Assembly (NCBI GenBank): GCA_937890825.1 | Contig: CALADS010000079.1 | Coordinates: forward strand, 62,001 to 126,000 | DNA: 64,000 nucleotides | Source of the DNA: an uncultured Bacteroides sp. | GTDB taxonomy: Bacteria > Bacteroidota > Bacteroidia > Bacteroidales > Bacteroidaceae | Reading direction: 5' to 3' | In this document: positions 42,451 to 50,330 of the stretch, in pieces | How positions within the stretch are numbered: position 1 is the first letter of the stretch | Layout: every line of letters starts with the position of its first letter | Made by a program: the position numbers and the translations under genes | The notes under the pieces: generated by a model | Databases searched by the model: none | What the model was told of the DNA's origin: nothing | The model's input: the letters and a program-made list of their open reading frames with translations, nothing else

Positions 42451-44349
42451 ATGAAACTACTATCTGTTATCGTGTTTTGTGCGTTGACGATAAGTTCGCT
42501 CTTCGCCCAGGAATTAACTTTGGATGCTTGCCGGCATGCATTGAAGAGTGCTTTGCAGCTGAACCATCGCGACAGTCTGGCAGCCGCCTATTGTCATTTG
42601 GGAGAGTATTATGCCTACCGTAATTCAGACAGTGCGCGTTGTTATTTTGAAAAGGGCTTGAATCACGTGCGCCGTGCGGATGTTTCTTTATATTGCACCT
42701 TATTAATAAATCTGGCCGAGACTTACTTTGCAAAGGGGGAATTGGACGAAGCGGTCCGTCGTTTCCGCTTTGCCTGCCGTGAGGTGGACCAACTACAGGC
42801 TGATGTGGAATACCAGGTGACTGCTCTCAGTTCCTTGGGCGTGATTTATCGTCGTCAGGCCATGCCCGATTCTGCTTTGGTGTGTTACACGCAGGCCCTT
42901 CAGGCCTTGGAAACGGTAGACATGCCGGATGAAAAGAGCTATCTGCTTACCAATATTGCTATCTTATATGCCAATATGAAGCGGATGGAAGAAGGACGGT
43001 ATTATATAGAAAAAGCCATGGAACAGGTAGAGCACTGTCAGGATTTGGATATGGTGATGTATGCCTGTTCCACAGCAGGGGTGATTCTGGGGCATCTGAA
43101 GCAATACGACCTGGCAGCGATGTATCTGCAGCAGGTGATACACCGCGGTGAAAAAGAACAGAAACCCCGCTTTGTGCTGAAAGGAATGACGTATCTGCTG
43201 GGTATGTTTCAAAAAATGAATAAGCCCTATTCTATCAAAGACTACCTCCATAGAGCCGGGCAAGTGGCCGATTCGTTGCCGCAGGATTGTGCCGAAGTAC
43301 AAGGCTTTCGGGAAACTCAGTTTCAGTTGCTCACTTATTTAGGGAAATACCGTGAAAGCCTGGAAGTACAACAAAAATTGTTGCAGGAGCCTAGCGAGAA
43401 TGCGCAGGTGGCTCCCGATGAACTTTATTACCGGATGGCTCAGAATTATGCCGCTTTGAAAGATTTTTCCCGGGCATCGGCAGCCTATGAGAAGGCACGG
43501 GTGCTGGCCGACAGCTTGAAGCAGGCAGCCTTGGAACAACAGCTTTCGGAGTGGACGGTGAAGTATCAGACGCAGGAAAAAGAGATGGAGATAGCCCGTC
43601 TGCGGCAGCAGCAATTGGAACAGCAAACCCGTATCTTGCTGGGAAGCATGGTAGCGGTTATTGTGGTGTTTATCTTGCTTCTGATTATTCTTGCGGGGAT
43701 GATTCGCCGGAAGCAGCAGAAGAAAGAGGCTGAATTGCAAGTGGCGAAGAGCTACATCGAAGGGTTGGAAAAGGAAAGAAGCCGGTTGGCCAAAGATTTG
43801 CACGATGGTGTGTGCAACGATTTGCTGGGTATCGGTATGCAGGTGTCTTTCTTACAGCCGGATGAGGCTTCCAAGCAAGAAGTGCTGCAGTTACTGGAGC
43901 GTGTACGCCAAGAGGTACGTGCCATCTCTCACGAACTGATGCCTCCTCAGTTCAAGCATCTTACGCTGATACAGGCCGTAACAGCCTATCTGGATAGGTT
44001 GCCACAGTCGGAATCCGGAAAATACTGCTTCAGGTATGATGAAACCGATGATTGGAATTCTCTTCCCGAATCGGTATCCTATGCGGTGTATCGTGTCATG
44101 CAGGAGTGGCTGTCTAATGTATGGAAACATACCCATGCTTCGCAGGTGGATATCTGTCTTTCTTTGCATGCCGGCTTGTTAAAATTAGTGATTACTAATG
44201 AGGGCGAGTCTTTCCTGCCGGAGAACTTTTCAGGTAAAGGAATCGGATTGGCTACGATACAAGAACGGGTGAAAAGTATCGGAGGTACTCTCTCCTTGAC
44301 TCATCGCGACGGAAAACAGATTTTTGAACTTTCGTCGCCCTTTTCTTAA
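42451..44349 (+). CDS. TPR-containing HisKA_3 sensor histidine kinase
   Basis: 632-residue sensor. The signal peptide (MKLLSVIVFCALTISSLFAQ) exports a TPR-rich sensor region of about 370 residues, including LLTNIAILYANMKRMEEGRYY. One transmembrane helix at about 394-418 (GSMVAVIVVFILLLIILAG) leads to a cytoplasmic coiled coil, a NarL-type dimerisation domain with phospho-acceptor His451 (KDLHDGVCNDLLG) and an HATPase with VITNEGE and GKGIGLATIQERV. The response regulator follows 100 bases later. A frame extension from 42211 overlaps the porin gene and is rejected. The signal sensed is unknown. Confidence 0.92.
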   Translation: MKLLSVIVFCALTISSLFAQELTLDACRHALKSALQLNHRDSLAAAYCHLGEYYAYRNSDSARCYFEKGLNHVRRADVSLYCTLLINLAETYFAKGELDEAVRRFRFACREVDQLQADVEYQVTALSSLGVIYRRQAMPDSALVCYTQALQALETVDMPDEKSYLLTNIAILYANMKRMEEGRYYIEKAMEQVEHCQDLDMVMYACSTAGVILGHLKQYDLAAMYLQQVIHRGEKEQKPRFVLKGMTYLLGMFQKMNKPYSIKDYLHRAGQVADSLPQDCAEVQGFRETQFQLLTYLGKYRESLEVQQKLLQEPSENAQVAPDELYYRMAQNYAALKDFSRASAAYEKARVLADSLKQAALEQQLSEWTVKYQTQEKEMEIARLRQQQLEQQTRILLGSMVAVIVVFILLLIILAGMIRRKQQKKEAELQVAKSYIEGLEKERSRLAKDLHDGVCNDLLGIGMQVSFLQPDEASKQEVLQLLERVRQEVRAISHELMPPQFKHLTLIQAVTAYLDRLPQSESGKYCFRYDETDDWNSLPESVSYAVYRVMQEWLSNVWKHTHASQVDICLSLHAGLLKLVITNEGESFLPENFSGKGIGLATIQERVKSIGGTLSLTHRDGKQIFELSSPFS

Positions 44350-44452
44350 TGGAAAATCAGGATAAATGTCTGAAAAATCATTGTTTTTGGTGATGTGAAT
44401 TAATCTTAAACTTTTTTTCTTTGCATAGAATTTAGTATGTAAAAGCAGTTGG

Positions 44453-45106
44453 ATGAAAGAGAACAGACAAATACGTGTATTATTGGTAGATGATCATGAT
44501 TTGGTACTTCAGGGACTGAAGCGGATATTGGAATTTGCCGTGCCTGAAATAAAAATGATTTGTAAGGCTTCTTCCGGAAAAGAGGCGTTGTCGCTTATCG
44601 ATATTCAACCGTTCGAACTGTTCTTGCTAGACGTTGAACTGCCCGATATATCGGGTATTGACTTGATAGCATCCATTCGTAAAAAACAGCCGAAAGCCCG
44701 CATTATGGTGAATACCATGCACGAGGAAATCTGGTTCGTGCGCAGCCTGTTGCAATGTGATCCCGATGCCATTCTGTTTAAATCCATTGATTCCCGCCAA
44801 GTGATAGATGCGGTTCATGCCGTATTGCAGGGTAAAAAGTATTTCTGCCCGTATGTGGAACGTGTGCGCATGCAATTGAGGTCGCAGGAGAAAAGCTGTA
44901 AAAACGAACTGACCTTGCGCGAACTGGATGTGCTGAAACTTCTTTCTGAAGGAAAAAGCACACAAGAGATAGCGCAGGAATTGTGTGTGTCGGCCAATAC
45001 GGTGGATACGCACCGTAGGCATCTGATGGAAAAATTGGATGCTAGAAACGTTGTGGATTTGGTGGTCATTGCCATATCCAGGGGCATTATTCCGATACGT
45101 TCTTGA
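44453..45106 (+). CDS. NarL/LuxR-type response regulator
   Basis: 217-residue partner of the upstream kinase. The receiver domain has RVLLVDDHDLVLQG, phospho-acceptor Asp60 (LFLLDVELPDISG) and MVNTMHEE. The C-terminal LuxR helix-turn-helix is LTLRELDVLKLLSEGKSTQEIA with SANTVDTHRRHLMEKL. It probably controls the lipoprotein and outer-membrane genes that follow on the same strand, judged only by position. Confidence 0.93.
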   Translation: MKENRQIRVLLVDDHDLVLQGLKRILEFAVPEIKMICKASSGKEALSLIDIQPFELFLLDVELPDISGIDLIASIRKKQPKARIMVNTMHEEIWFVRSLLQCDPDAILFKSIDSRQVIDAVHAVLQGKKYFCPYVERVRMQLRSQEKSCKNELTLRELDVLKLLSEGKSTQEIAQELCVSANTVDTHRRHLMEKLDARNVVDLVVIAISRGIIPIRS

Positions 45107-45188
45107 CTGGATTTTCCGAAAGTGGCTCTGTAGTGGGACGCCGGCTATTTTATCGAATTTCAGAGATTGCATTTTAATAAATATGTGT

Positions 45189-46409
45189 ATGAAAAAGATT
45201 TCTTATTTAGCAGGAGCATGTTGTGTATCGCTTTGTTTATTGGGAGCTTGTAGCAGTGACGATGATGCGGCGAAGTCTATCGAATTGGTTGAAGGTACAT
45301 CTACTCATCAAACGGTGTATGCCGATGATACCCATCAATCGGAAGGTATCAAGTTTGTGGCTACCGCTCCGTGGAAGGCAGAAGTGAAAGCGGTAGATGC
45401 CCAAACGCGCGCCAGTGAGGTGGAATGGTTGAAACTGAATCTGTATGGCGGTGAAGCCGGTGAGTATACCTTGCAGCTGACCTTGCTGCCCAACCTCACG
45501 GGGGAAGACCGCATGGCTGAAATCGTGATTACCTGCGGCGATACGGTCATCCGCATCCGCGTAGAGCAGAAGGGTACCAAGGCCGACGGGCAGAAGCCGG
45601 ACGTGCAAATAAAGCGTTTTGTGAATAGTGTTATCTATAAATGGGAAGATTCTCCGGGTGATTGGCGACAAGAAATTGTGGAATTTTCTTATAATCCGGA
45701 TGCCACGCTTCGTTTAATGGCTTCCTACGGTGATTTCAATGAAAACAATGTGTTGGAACCGGATGAAAGAGAAGAAGGCTTCGAATGGTCTTCTGAATTT
45801 GTATACGAGGGAAAAACCGTGAAACTGCATATCAAGGAGATGGACGAAAAGTTTGATAAGATGAGCCAAACCGAAGCTGTGCTGACGTTGAATGACGAAG
45901 GATATGTATCTGAAAGCAAATATGTGAGCAGTGGTAGTTGGGAAACTTATTACCATACTTATGAAAACGGTCGGATTATCTCTTCTTCTTATCAGTCGTC
46001 GGAAAGTGATACTTTTATGGATAAAATGGTCTGGAAGGATGGTAATCTGATCAAGGTATTGTCCGGCCCTGAAAGTGGCTATTATTCTGCAATCATCTAC
46101 GGGGATGAACCGAACCGTCCGGAAGTGTCTATCGACTTGAACTTTCTCTGTGCCAACACCGAATGGTATGATTGTTTTGGTGAAGACGGTGGTTTTGGAG
46201 TGAAACTAGCCGGTTTACTGGGCAAACGCAGCAAGAACTTAAAGATAACCGAGAAAGCTTTTTATCCGAATCCATCTGAATCAGAAGTATATAGCTATAC
46301 CTATACCAAGGATGCTGAAGGGTATGTCACCAAGATAGAAGTGGATAACAACCATGGAGGACATCATAGTGCTTCCAACCAAGTGTATATAATCAATTAT
46401 CAGAAGTAA
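45189..46409 (+). CDS. BACON-like lipoprotein, paralogue A
   Basis: 406-residue lipoprotein of unknown function: MKKISYLAGACC onward with lipobox LGAC (Cys20) then SSDDDAAK. Residues about 30-135 form a BACON-like domain (APWKAEVKAVDAQ, VEWLKLNLYGGEAGEYTL, TVIRIRVEQKG). The C-terminal two thirds consist of YD/RHS-like beta strands such as VEFSYNPDATLRLMASYGD and YYHTYENGRIISS, similar to DUF4595-type proteins. The N-terminal 120 residues closely match the gene at 47325, implying duplication. ATG codons at 45183 and 45189 are both possible; the longer frame overlapping the response regulator is rejected. Confidence 0.82.
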   Translation: MKKISYLAGACCVSLCLLGACSSDDDAAKSIELVEGTSTHQTVYADDTHQSEGIKFVATAPWKAEVKAVDAQTRASEVEWLKLNLYGGEAGEYTLQLTLLPNLTGEDRMAEIVITCGDTVIRIRVEQKGTKADGQKPDVQIKRFVNSVIYKWEDSPGDWRQEIVEFSYNPDATLRLMASYGDFNENNVLEPDEREEGFEWSSEFVYEGKTVKLHIKEMDEKFDKMSQTEAVLTLNDEGYVSESKYVSSGSWETYYHTYENGRIISSSYQSSESDTFMDKMVWKDGNLIKVLSGPESGYYSAIIYGDEPNRPEVSIDLNFLCANTEWYDCFGEDGGFGVKLAGLLGKRSKNLKITEKAFYPNPSESEVYSYTYTKDAEGYVTKIEVDNNHGGHHSASNQVYIINYQK

Positions 46410-46456
46410 GCACTTCAATGAACTGAATATTTAATAATTACTAGAATTAAAACAAG

Positions 46457-47197
46457 ATGAAAAAGATTACACTCCTATGGGTAGGAATGATGTGTGCGTG
46501 GGGCTCTGTAACCTAGGCACAGGATGCAAATAACCCGACGACAACCGTACAAACAGTCACTACAACCGAGGTAGCCGAATCGGGAGGCAGCTCGGCGCAG
46601 CTTGACTTTACGCAGAGTGAGCGTTACCGCAAAGTGTGGAAAGACCGTAAGGGTTATTCCAATTTTATGTATGGCAAGCAGGATTTGACCTTCGAGGAAG
46701 ATGGCGAGGAGTTTTTTAAACTGAAAAGTGATTGGGCTGCAGCTGTTGCATTCGGACATACCTACTATCTGCATAAACGTCCTCTGGTCGGGATGATTAA
46801 GTTTGGATTGGACTGGTCGTTTTTGGATTTGAATGTGGGTTCATTCAAAGTACAAGAAGACGATGGTTATGATGTCTACGAAGAAACTTTGTATAAAGGC
46901 GAAGTGGGCATGCAGTTCGGTCCTTCGATTACTATCAATCCCATCAGTCATTTGAAGGTGGCTGCCTATTTCCGTGTGGCACCCAGCTATTCAGCTGCGT
47001 ATTACGATGATGAGTTCAAAGGAAAATATGCCACGTTCTTTACGTATGGTGTATCGGTAGCGTATAAGGTGATTTCTCTGGGCGTGGAGCAGCGTTGGGG
47101 AAAAACTGAATTTGATTTTGAAGATGGGGATTACGAGTCTTATAAAGTGAATGTGAAAAGCAAAGGACCGAGATTCTACCTGAGTTTCCGTTATTAA
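46457..47197 (+). pseudogene. Outer-membrane beta-barrel protein gene with amber codon in the signal peptide
   Basis: From ATG 46457 the frame encodes a signal peptide MKKITLLWVGMMCAWGSVT, then TAG at 46514-46516, then AQDANNPTT and an uninterrupted 226-residue remainder. That remainder reads as a small beta-barrel ending KGPRFYLSFRY. A single C-to-T change in a CAG codon would explain the stop, restoring an ordinary VTQAQ cleavage region. The rest of the frame is intact, so this is a fresh nonsense mutation, a sequencing error or a suppressed codon. A downstream restart would lack the export signal. It lies between two paralogous lipoprotein genes. Confidence 0.85.
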
Positions 47198-47220
47198 TCA
47201 TTTATGCCAATCAGGAGTTA

Positions 47221-47294
47221 AGAAGTTAAAGGTGTAAAAGAAGTTATCACTTCGCTTTTTAACTTCTAGCGTAGCGATAACTTCTTTTACACCT
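47221..47294. repeat. Nested, mutually exclusive inverted repeats
   Basis: Perfect 19-bp arms 47230-47248 and 47276-47294 (AGGTGTAAAAGAAGTTATC and its complement), extendable inward by CTTCGCT/AGCGTAG with two mismatches. A competing 10-bp repeat pairs AGAAGTTAAA (47221-47230) with TTTAACTTCT (47258-47267). The two structures cannot form together. They lie in the leader of the 47325 lipoprotein gene. A terminator or attenuator is possible. Confidence 0.8.
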
Positions 47295-47324
47295 GATTTT
47301 TATCATTTGAAATTGGAGGTTGTT

Positions 47325-48731
47325 ATGAAAAAAGTGTATGCTTATGTTAGTGCCCTGTGTCTGTCGCTGTGCCTGCTGAGTGCTTGCTCGAGCGATGATG
47401 AAAAGGACGACATTATTCTCGGAAAGAATGAGGTAGTGCTGGATAAAGGTATCAGCACCAACCAGACGGTGTTTGCCGATGAAACGGTGAAGAACGAGGG
47501 TATCAAGTTTACTACAGTAGGTCCGTGGAAGGCAGAGGTAAGAGCTGTGGCCACGCGTGCCGAAGGCTCTCAAGTGGATTGGCTGACATTGAGCCAGTAT
47601 GAAGGCGATAAAGCCGGTGAATACACCCTGACGATAACCTTGAAGCAAAACTTTACCGGCCAGAACCGTAAGGCGGAAATCCGGATTGTTTGTGGCGATA
47701 CGTTGATTACCATTATCGTAGAGCAGAAAGCAGACAAGCAGGATGGTGAAAAGTTGCTGCGCATCCAATCCATCCGGATGCAGGAAGTGTGTGGAGCTGC
47801 GTATCAGGAGGTGTATGGAGATGGCAACAGCGATGATGTGATGTATTTTACCTACGATAATCAAGGCCGCGTGGCAAAGGTGGTGCAAGACTATTCGGAT
47901 AAGGAAACCTATACGTTCCATTATACCAGCCCTCAAGAGGTGGAGGTAATCATGCAAGGGTATGATTCGCCGGGTTCCAATAGGTCCTATCGATACCAAC
48001 TCTTTATGAATGAGCACGGTTGCCCCACCCGGATTTATGAAATATACGAGGGGAATTCTTCGAGTGGAGATAAGGAAGTCTTCAACTTGACTTACACCGC
48101 CGACCATCGTTTGCAGAAGATTTCAGTACAGGAAGAAGGGGATGCCGGATATTGGGAATCCAATTTCCGTTATCAGGATGGCTTGCTGGTGTCTTGGCAG
48201 GAATGTGAAGATGGCGAGGAAGTGGAAACCTGGGAAATTCCGACGGATATACTGTATCCTCACCGCTATCCGGTAACGACGGTTAATTTGGATTTGAACG
48301 GACTTTTCGACCTGGCCGATGACGACTTTATGAACCTGTTCAGTATGGTAGGACTCACCGGTAAAATGTCCGATTGTTTGATGGAAGCTGCACCTATAGA
48401 TGATGAAGACGATTTTCCTGTAGATAACACACCTTACATGGAACCGAACAAAGTGATAAAAAAAGCCTATAAGCGTATCAAATTCAAAGAGTTGCCTTAT
48501 GATGTATTGCCATTGGTGTACACGTTCGATGCTAATCAGGTTCTCCGGAAGTTTACAGGTGAACGATGGTATGAATATGGCGAAGAAAGCTATGAAATCC
48601 ATGTAGGTGACCAGTTGATTTCCGAAGGTAAGCCCGATTTAGGCTATCATTTTGAAATCAAGAACCGGAAATGGACCAAGCAGGGAGATGAAAAGAATGT
48701 GATAACGGTATCTTTGGAATACGAGCAATAA
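47325..48731 (+). CDS. BACON-like lipoprotein, paralogue B
   Basis: 468-residue lipoprotein, MKKVYAYVSALCLSL with lipobox LSAC (Cys22 region) followed by SSDDEKDD. The N-terminal domain parallels paralogue A motif by motif: GISTNQTVFAD against GTSTHQTVYAD, GPWKAEVRAV against APWKAEVKAV, CGDTLITIIVEQK against CGDTVIRIRVEQK. The C-terminal part again contains YD-like strands (MYFTYDNQGRVAKVVQD, FNLTYTADHRLQKI) but diverges. A TTG six codons upstream is an unlikely start. Role unknown; possibly a surface binding protein controlled by the nearby two-component system. Confidence 0.82.
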   Translation: MKKVYAYVSALCLSLCLLSACSSDDEKDDIILGKNEVVLDKGISTNQTVFADETVKNEGIKFTTVGPWKAEVRAVATRAEGSQVDWLTLSQYEGDKAGEYTLTITLKQNFTGQNRKAEIRIVCGDTLITIIVEQKADKQDGEKLLRIQSIRMQEVCGAAYQEVYGDGNSDDVMYFTYDNQGRVAKVVQDYSDKETYTFHYTSPQEVEVIMQGYDSPGSNRSYRYQLFMNEHGCPTRIYEIYEGNSSSGDKEVFNLTYTADHRLQKISVQEEGDAGYWESNFRYQDGLLVSWQECEDGEEVETWEIPTDILYPHRYPVTTVNLDLNGLFDLADDDFMNLFSMVGLTGKMSDCLMEAAPIDDEDDFPVDNTPYMEPNKVIKKAYKRIKFKELPYDVLPLVYTFDANQVLRKFTGERWYEYGEESYEIHVGDQLISEGKPDLGYHFEIKNRKWTKQGDEKNVITVSLEYEQ

Positions 48732-48756
48732 TCGTCTGTTCTGGTATATAAACAGT

Positions 48757-48789
48757 AAAGGGAGTGAATAATTGTTCACTCCCTTTATT
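48757..48789. terminator. Terminator between convergent lipoprotein and kor operons
   Basis: AAAGGGAGTGAA (48757-48768) and TTCACTCCCTTT (48775-48786) form a perfect 12-bp stem with a 6-base loop, followed by ATTGTTTT on the plus strand. Confidence 0.8.
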
Positions 48790-48812
48790 GTTTTAGGGTA
48801 TGTTTGTTGGCA

Positions 48813-49358
48813 TTATACCTCTTGAATCAGTTCCATGCCTTTCTTGATGGCTTCCTCATTCATCGGAATGAGGTGATGATGGCGTTCGGGCAAGGTCTTC
48901 TTCAAGCCTTTCAGTACGCTTTCCAGTGTCACCATGGGGCGCAGTTTCAGCAAGCCGCCCAGTACAATCATATTGAAAGCCTTGGCATTGTTCATTTCAT
49001 TGGCTGCATCCATGGCATCGATGCGATACACCTTGATGTCCTTTCGCGTAGGCGGATTTATGATGCCGTAGCCATCATAAATCAAGATGCCGCCCGGTTT
49101 CACCTTGCTCTCAAACTTCTCCAGTGAGGGCTGGTTCAGGATGATGGCTGCATCATACTTGCTTAAAATCGGAGAAGAAATCTTCTCATCACTCACAATC
49201 ACGGTCACGTTGGCCGTACCGCCTCGTTGTTCCGGTCCGTAAGCGGGCATCCAGGTCACTTCCTTGCCTTCCATCAGTCCGGAATAAGCCAGAATCTTTC
49301 CCATGGACAATACGCCCTGTCCGCCGAAACCTGCTATGATAATTTCATTTTTTTCCAT
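48813..49358 (-). CDS. korC: 2-oxoacid:ferredoxin oxidoreductase, gamma subunit
   Basis: 181-residue gamma subunit of a 2-oxoacid:ferredoxin oxidoreductase. The N terminus EIIIAGFGGQGVLSMGKILAYSG is the family signature, followed by WMPAYGPEQRGGTANVTVIVSD. It closes the operon ferredoxin-alpha-(small membrane protein)-beta-gamma. The order matches the four-subunit OorDABC/KorDABC arrangement, favouring 2-oxoglutarate as substrate, though branched-chain 2-oxoacids cannot be excluded by eye. Confidence 0.92.
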   Translation of the reverse strand: MEKNEIIIAGFGGQGVLSMGKILAYSGLMEGKEVTWMPAYGPEQRGGTANVTVIVSDEKISSPILSKYDAAIILNQPSLEKFESKVKPGGILIYDGYGIINPPTRKDIKVYRIDAMDAANEMNNAKAFNMIVLGGLLKLRPMVTLESVLKGLKKTLPERHHHLIPMNEEAIKKGMELIQEV

Positions 49359-49379
49359 TGCGTTGAAGTTTTTGGTCCG

Positions 49380-50141
49380 TTATTTATCTTTCAAGTCACC
49401 CAGCGGGTAGAAGGGGAACATGTGTTCTTCCATCCACTTATTGGCTTTTTCCGGTGTCATCTTCCAGCCCGAGTTACAGGTAGAAACGATTTCTACCAGG
49501 TTGCTGCCTTTGCCGGCCATGGAGTTTTCGAACGCCTTGCGGATGGCCTTTTTTGCCTTGCGGATAGCCGGTACCGACTGTACGCTCTGGCGGGTTACGT
49601 AGGCTGTACCTTCCAGTTGGGCAGCTATATCGGCCATCTTCAGCGGATAGCCGTGCAGTTGCGGGTCGCGTCCGTAGGGGCAAGTCGATGTAGGCATGCC
49701 CACCAACGTGGTAGGCGCCATCTGTCCGCCCGTCATACCGTAAATAGCATTGTTGATGAAGATGATGGTGATATTTTCGCCACGATTCAGTGCATGAATG
49801 GTTTCAGCCGTACCGATACAAGCCAAGTCGCCGTCGCCCTGGTAAGTAAACACCAGGCGGTCGGGCCACAGACGTTTGATGGCCGTGGCCAAGGCAGGCG
49901 CACGTCCGTGTGCAGCCTCTTGCCAGTCAATGTCCAGATAATTATAGATGAACACCGCACAACCCACGGGAGAGATGCCGATGGCTTTATCTTCCATACC
50001 CATCTCTTCGATAACCTCGGCTATCAGTTTGTGAACCACACCGTGGCTGCATCCCGGGCAATAGTGCATGGGATTGTCGTTCATCAGAGTCGGTTTCTTG
50101 TAAACCAGGTTCTCAGGCTTGATAATATCTTCTTTTGTCAT
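49380..50141 (-). CDS. korB: 2-oxoacid:ferredoxin oxidoreductase, beta subunit
   Basis: 253-residue thiamine-diphosphate-binding subunit. It has HYCPGCSHGVVHKLIAEV near the N terminus and the thiamine-diphosphate/Mg motif region GDGDLACIGTAETIHALNRG with NNAIYGMTGGQMAPTT. The ATG at 50141 is chosen over the GTG two codons earlier because AAGGAG sits about eight bases before it. It lies 12 bases after the small membrane protein gene. Confidence 0.93.
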   Translation of the reverse strand: MTKEDIIKPENLVYKKPTLMNDNPMHYCPGCSHGVVHKLIAEVIEEMGMEDKAIGISPVGCAVFIYNYLDIDWQEAAHGRAPALATAIKRLWPDRLVFTYQGDGDLACIGTAETIHALNRGENITIIFINNAIYGMTGGQMAPTTLVGMPTSTCPYGRDPQLHGYPLKMADIAAQLEGTAYVTRQSVQSVPAIRKAKKAIRKAFENSMAGKGSNLVEIVSTCNSGWKMTPEKANKWMEEHMFPFYPLGDLKDK

Positions 50142-50153
50142 AATCACTTCTCC

Positions 50154-50327
50154 TTATCTGTTGTTGAATCGTACGAAAAACTCCATCATCTTGACAAAGA
50201 TAGCGGCCCCGCATACATAGAGGAAGAGCTTGAAATCATCTTTGGCCACAAAATAGGTGATAAAGGCAGCCAATGCCAATATCATGAACAGGATATTCAG
50301 TACGTTTCTTAGTTTATCAGGATTCAT
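50154..50327 (-). CDS. 57-residue two-helix membrane protein inside the kor operon
   Basis: Small protein of unknown function, MNPDKLRNVLNILFMILAL onward, ending MMEFFVRFNNR. Two hydrophobic stretches (about residues 9-26 and 34-48) are joined by KDDFK, a hairpin topology, with a basic C terminus. It starts three bases from the alpha-subunit stop and ends 12 bases before the beta-subunit start, so it is embedded in the operon and should be made with the complex. It could tether the otherwise soluble oxidoreductase to the membrane; this is inference from position only. Confidence 0.8.
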   Translation of the reverse strand: MNPDKLRNVLNILFMILALAAFITYFVAKDDFKLFLYVCGAAIFVKMMEFFVRFNNR

Positions 50328-50330
50328 TGT

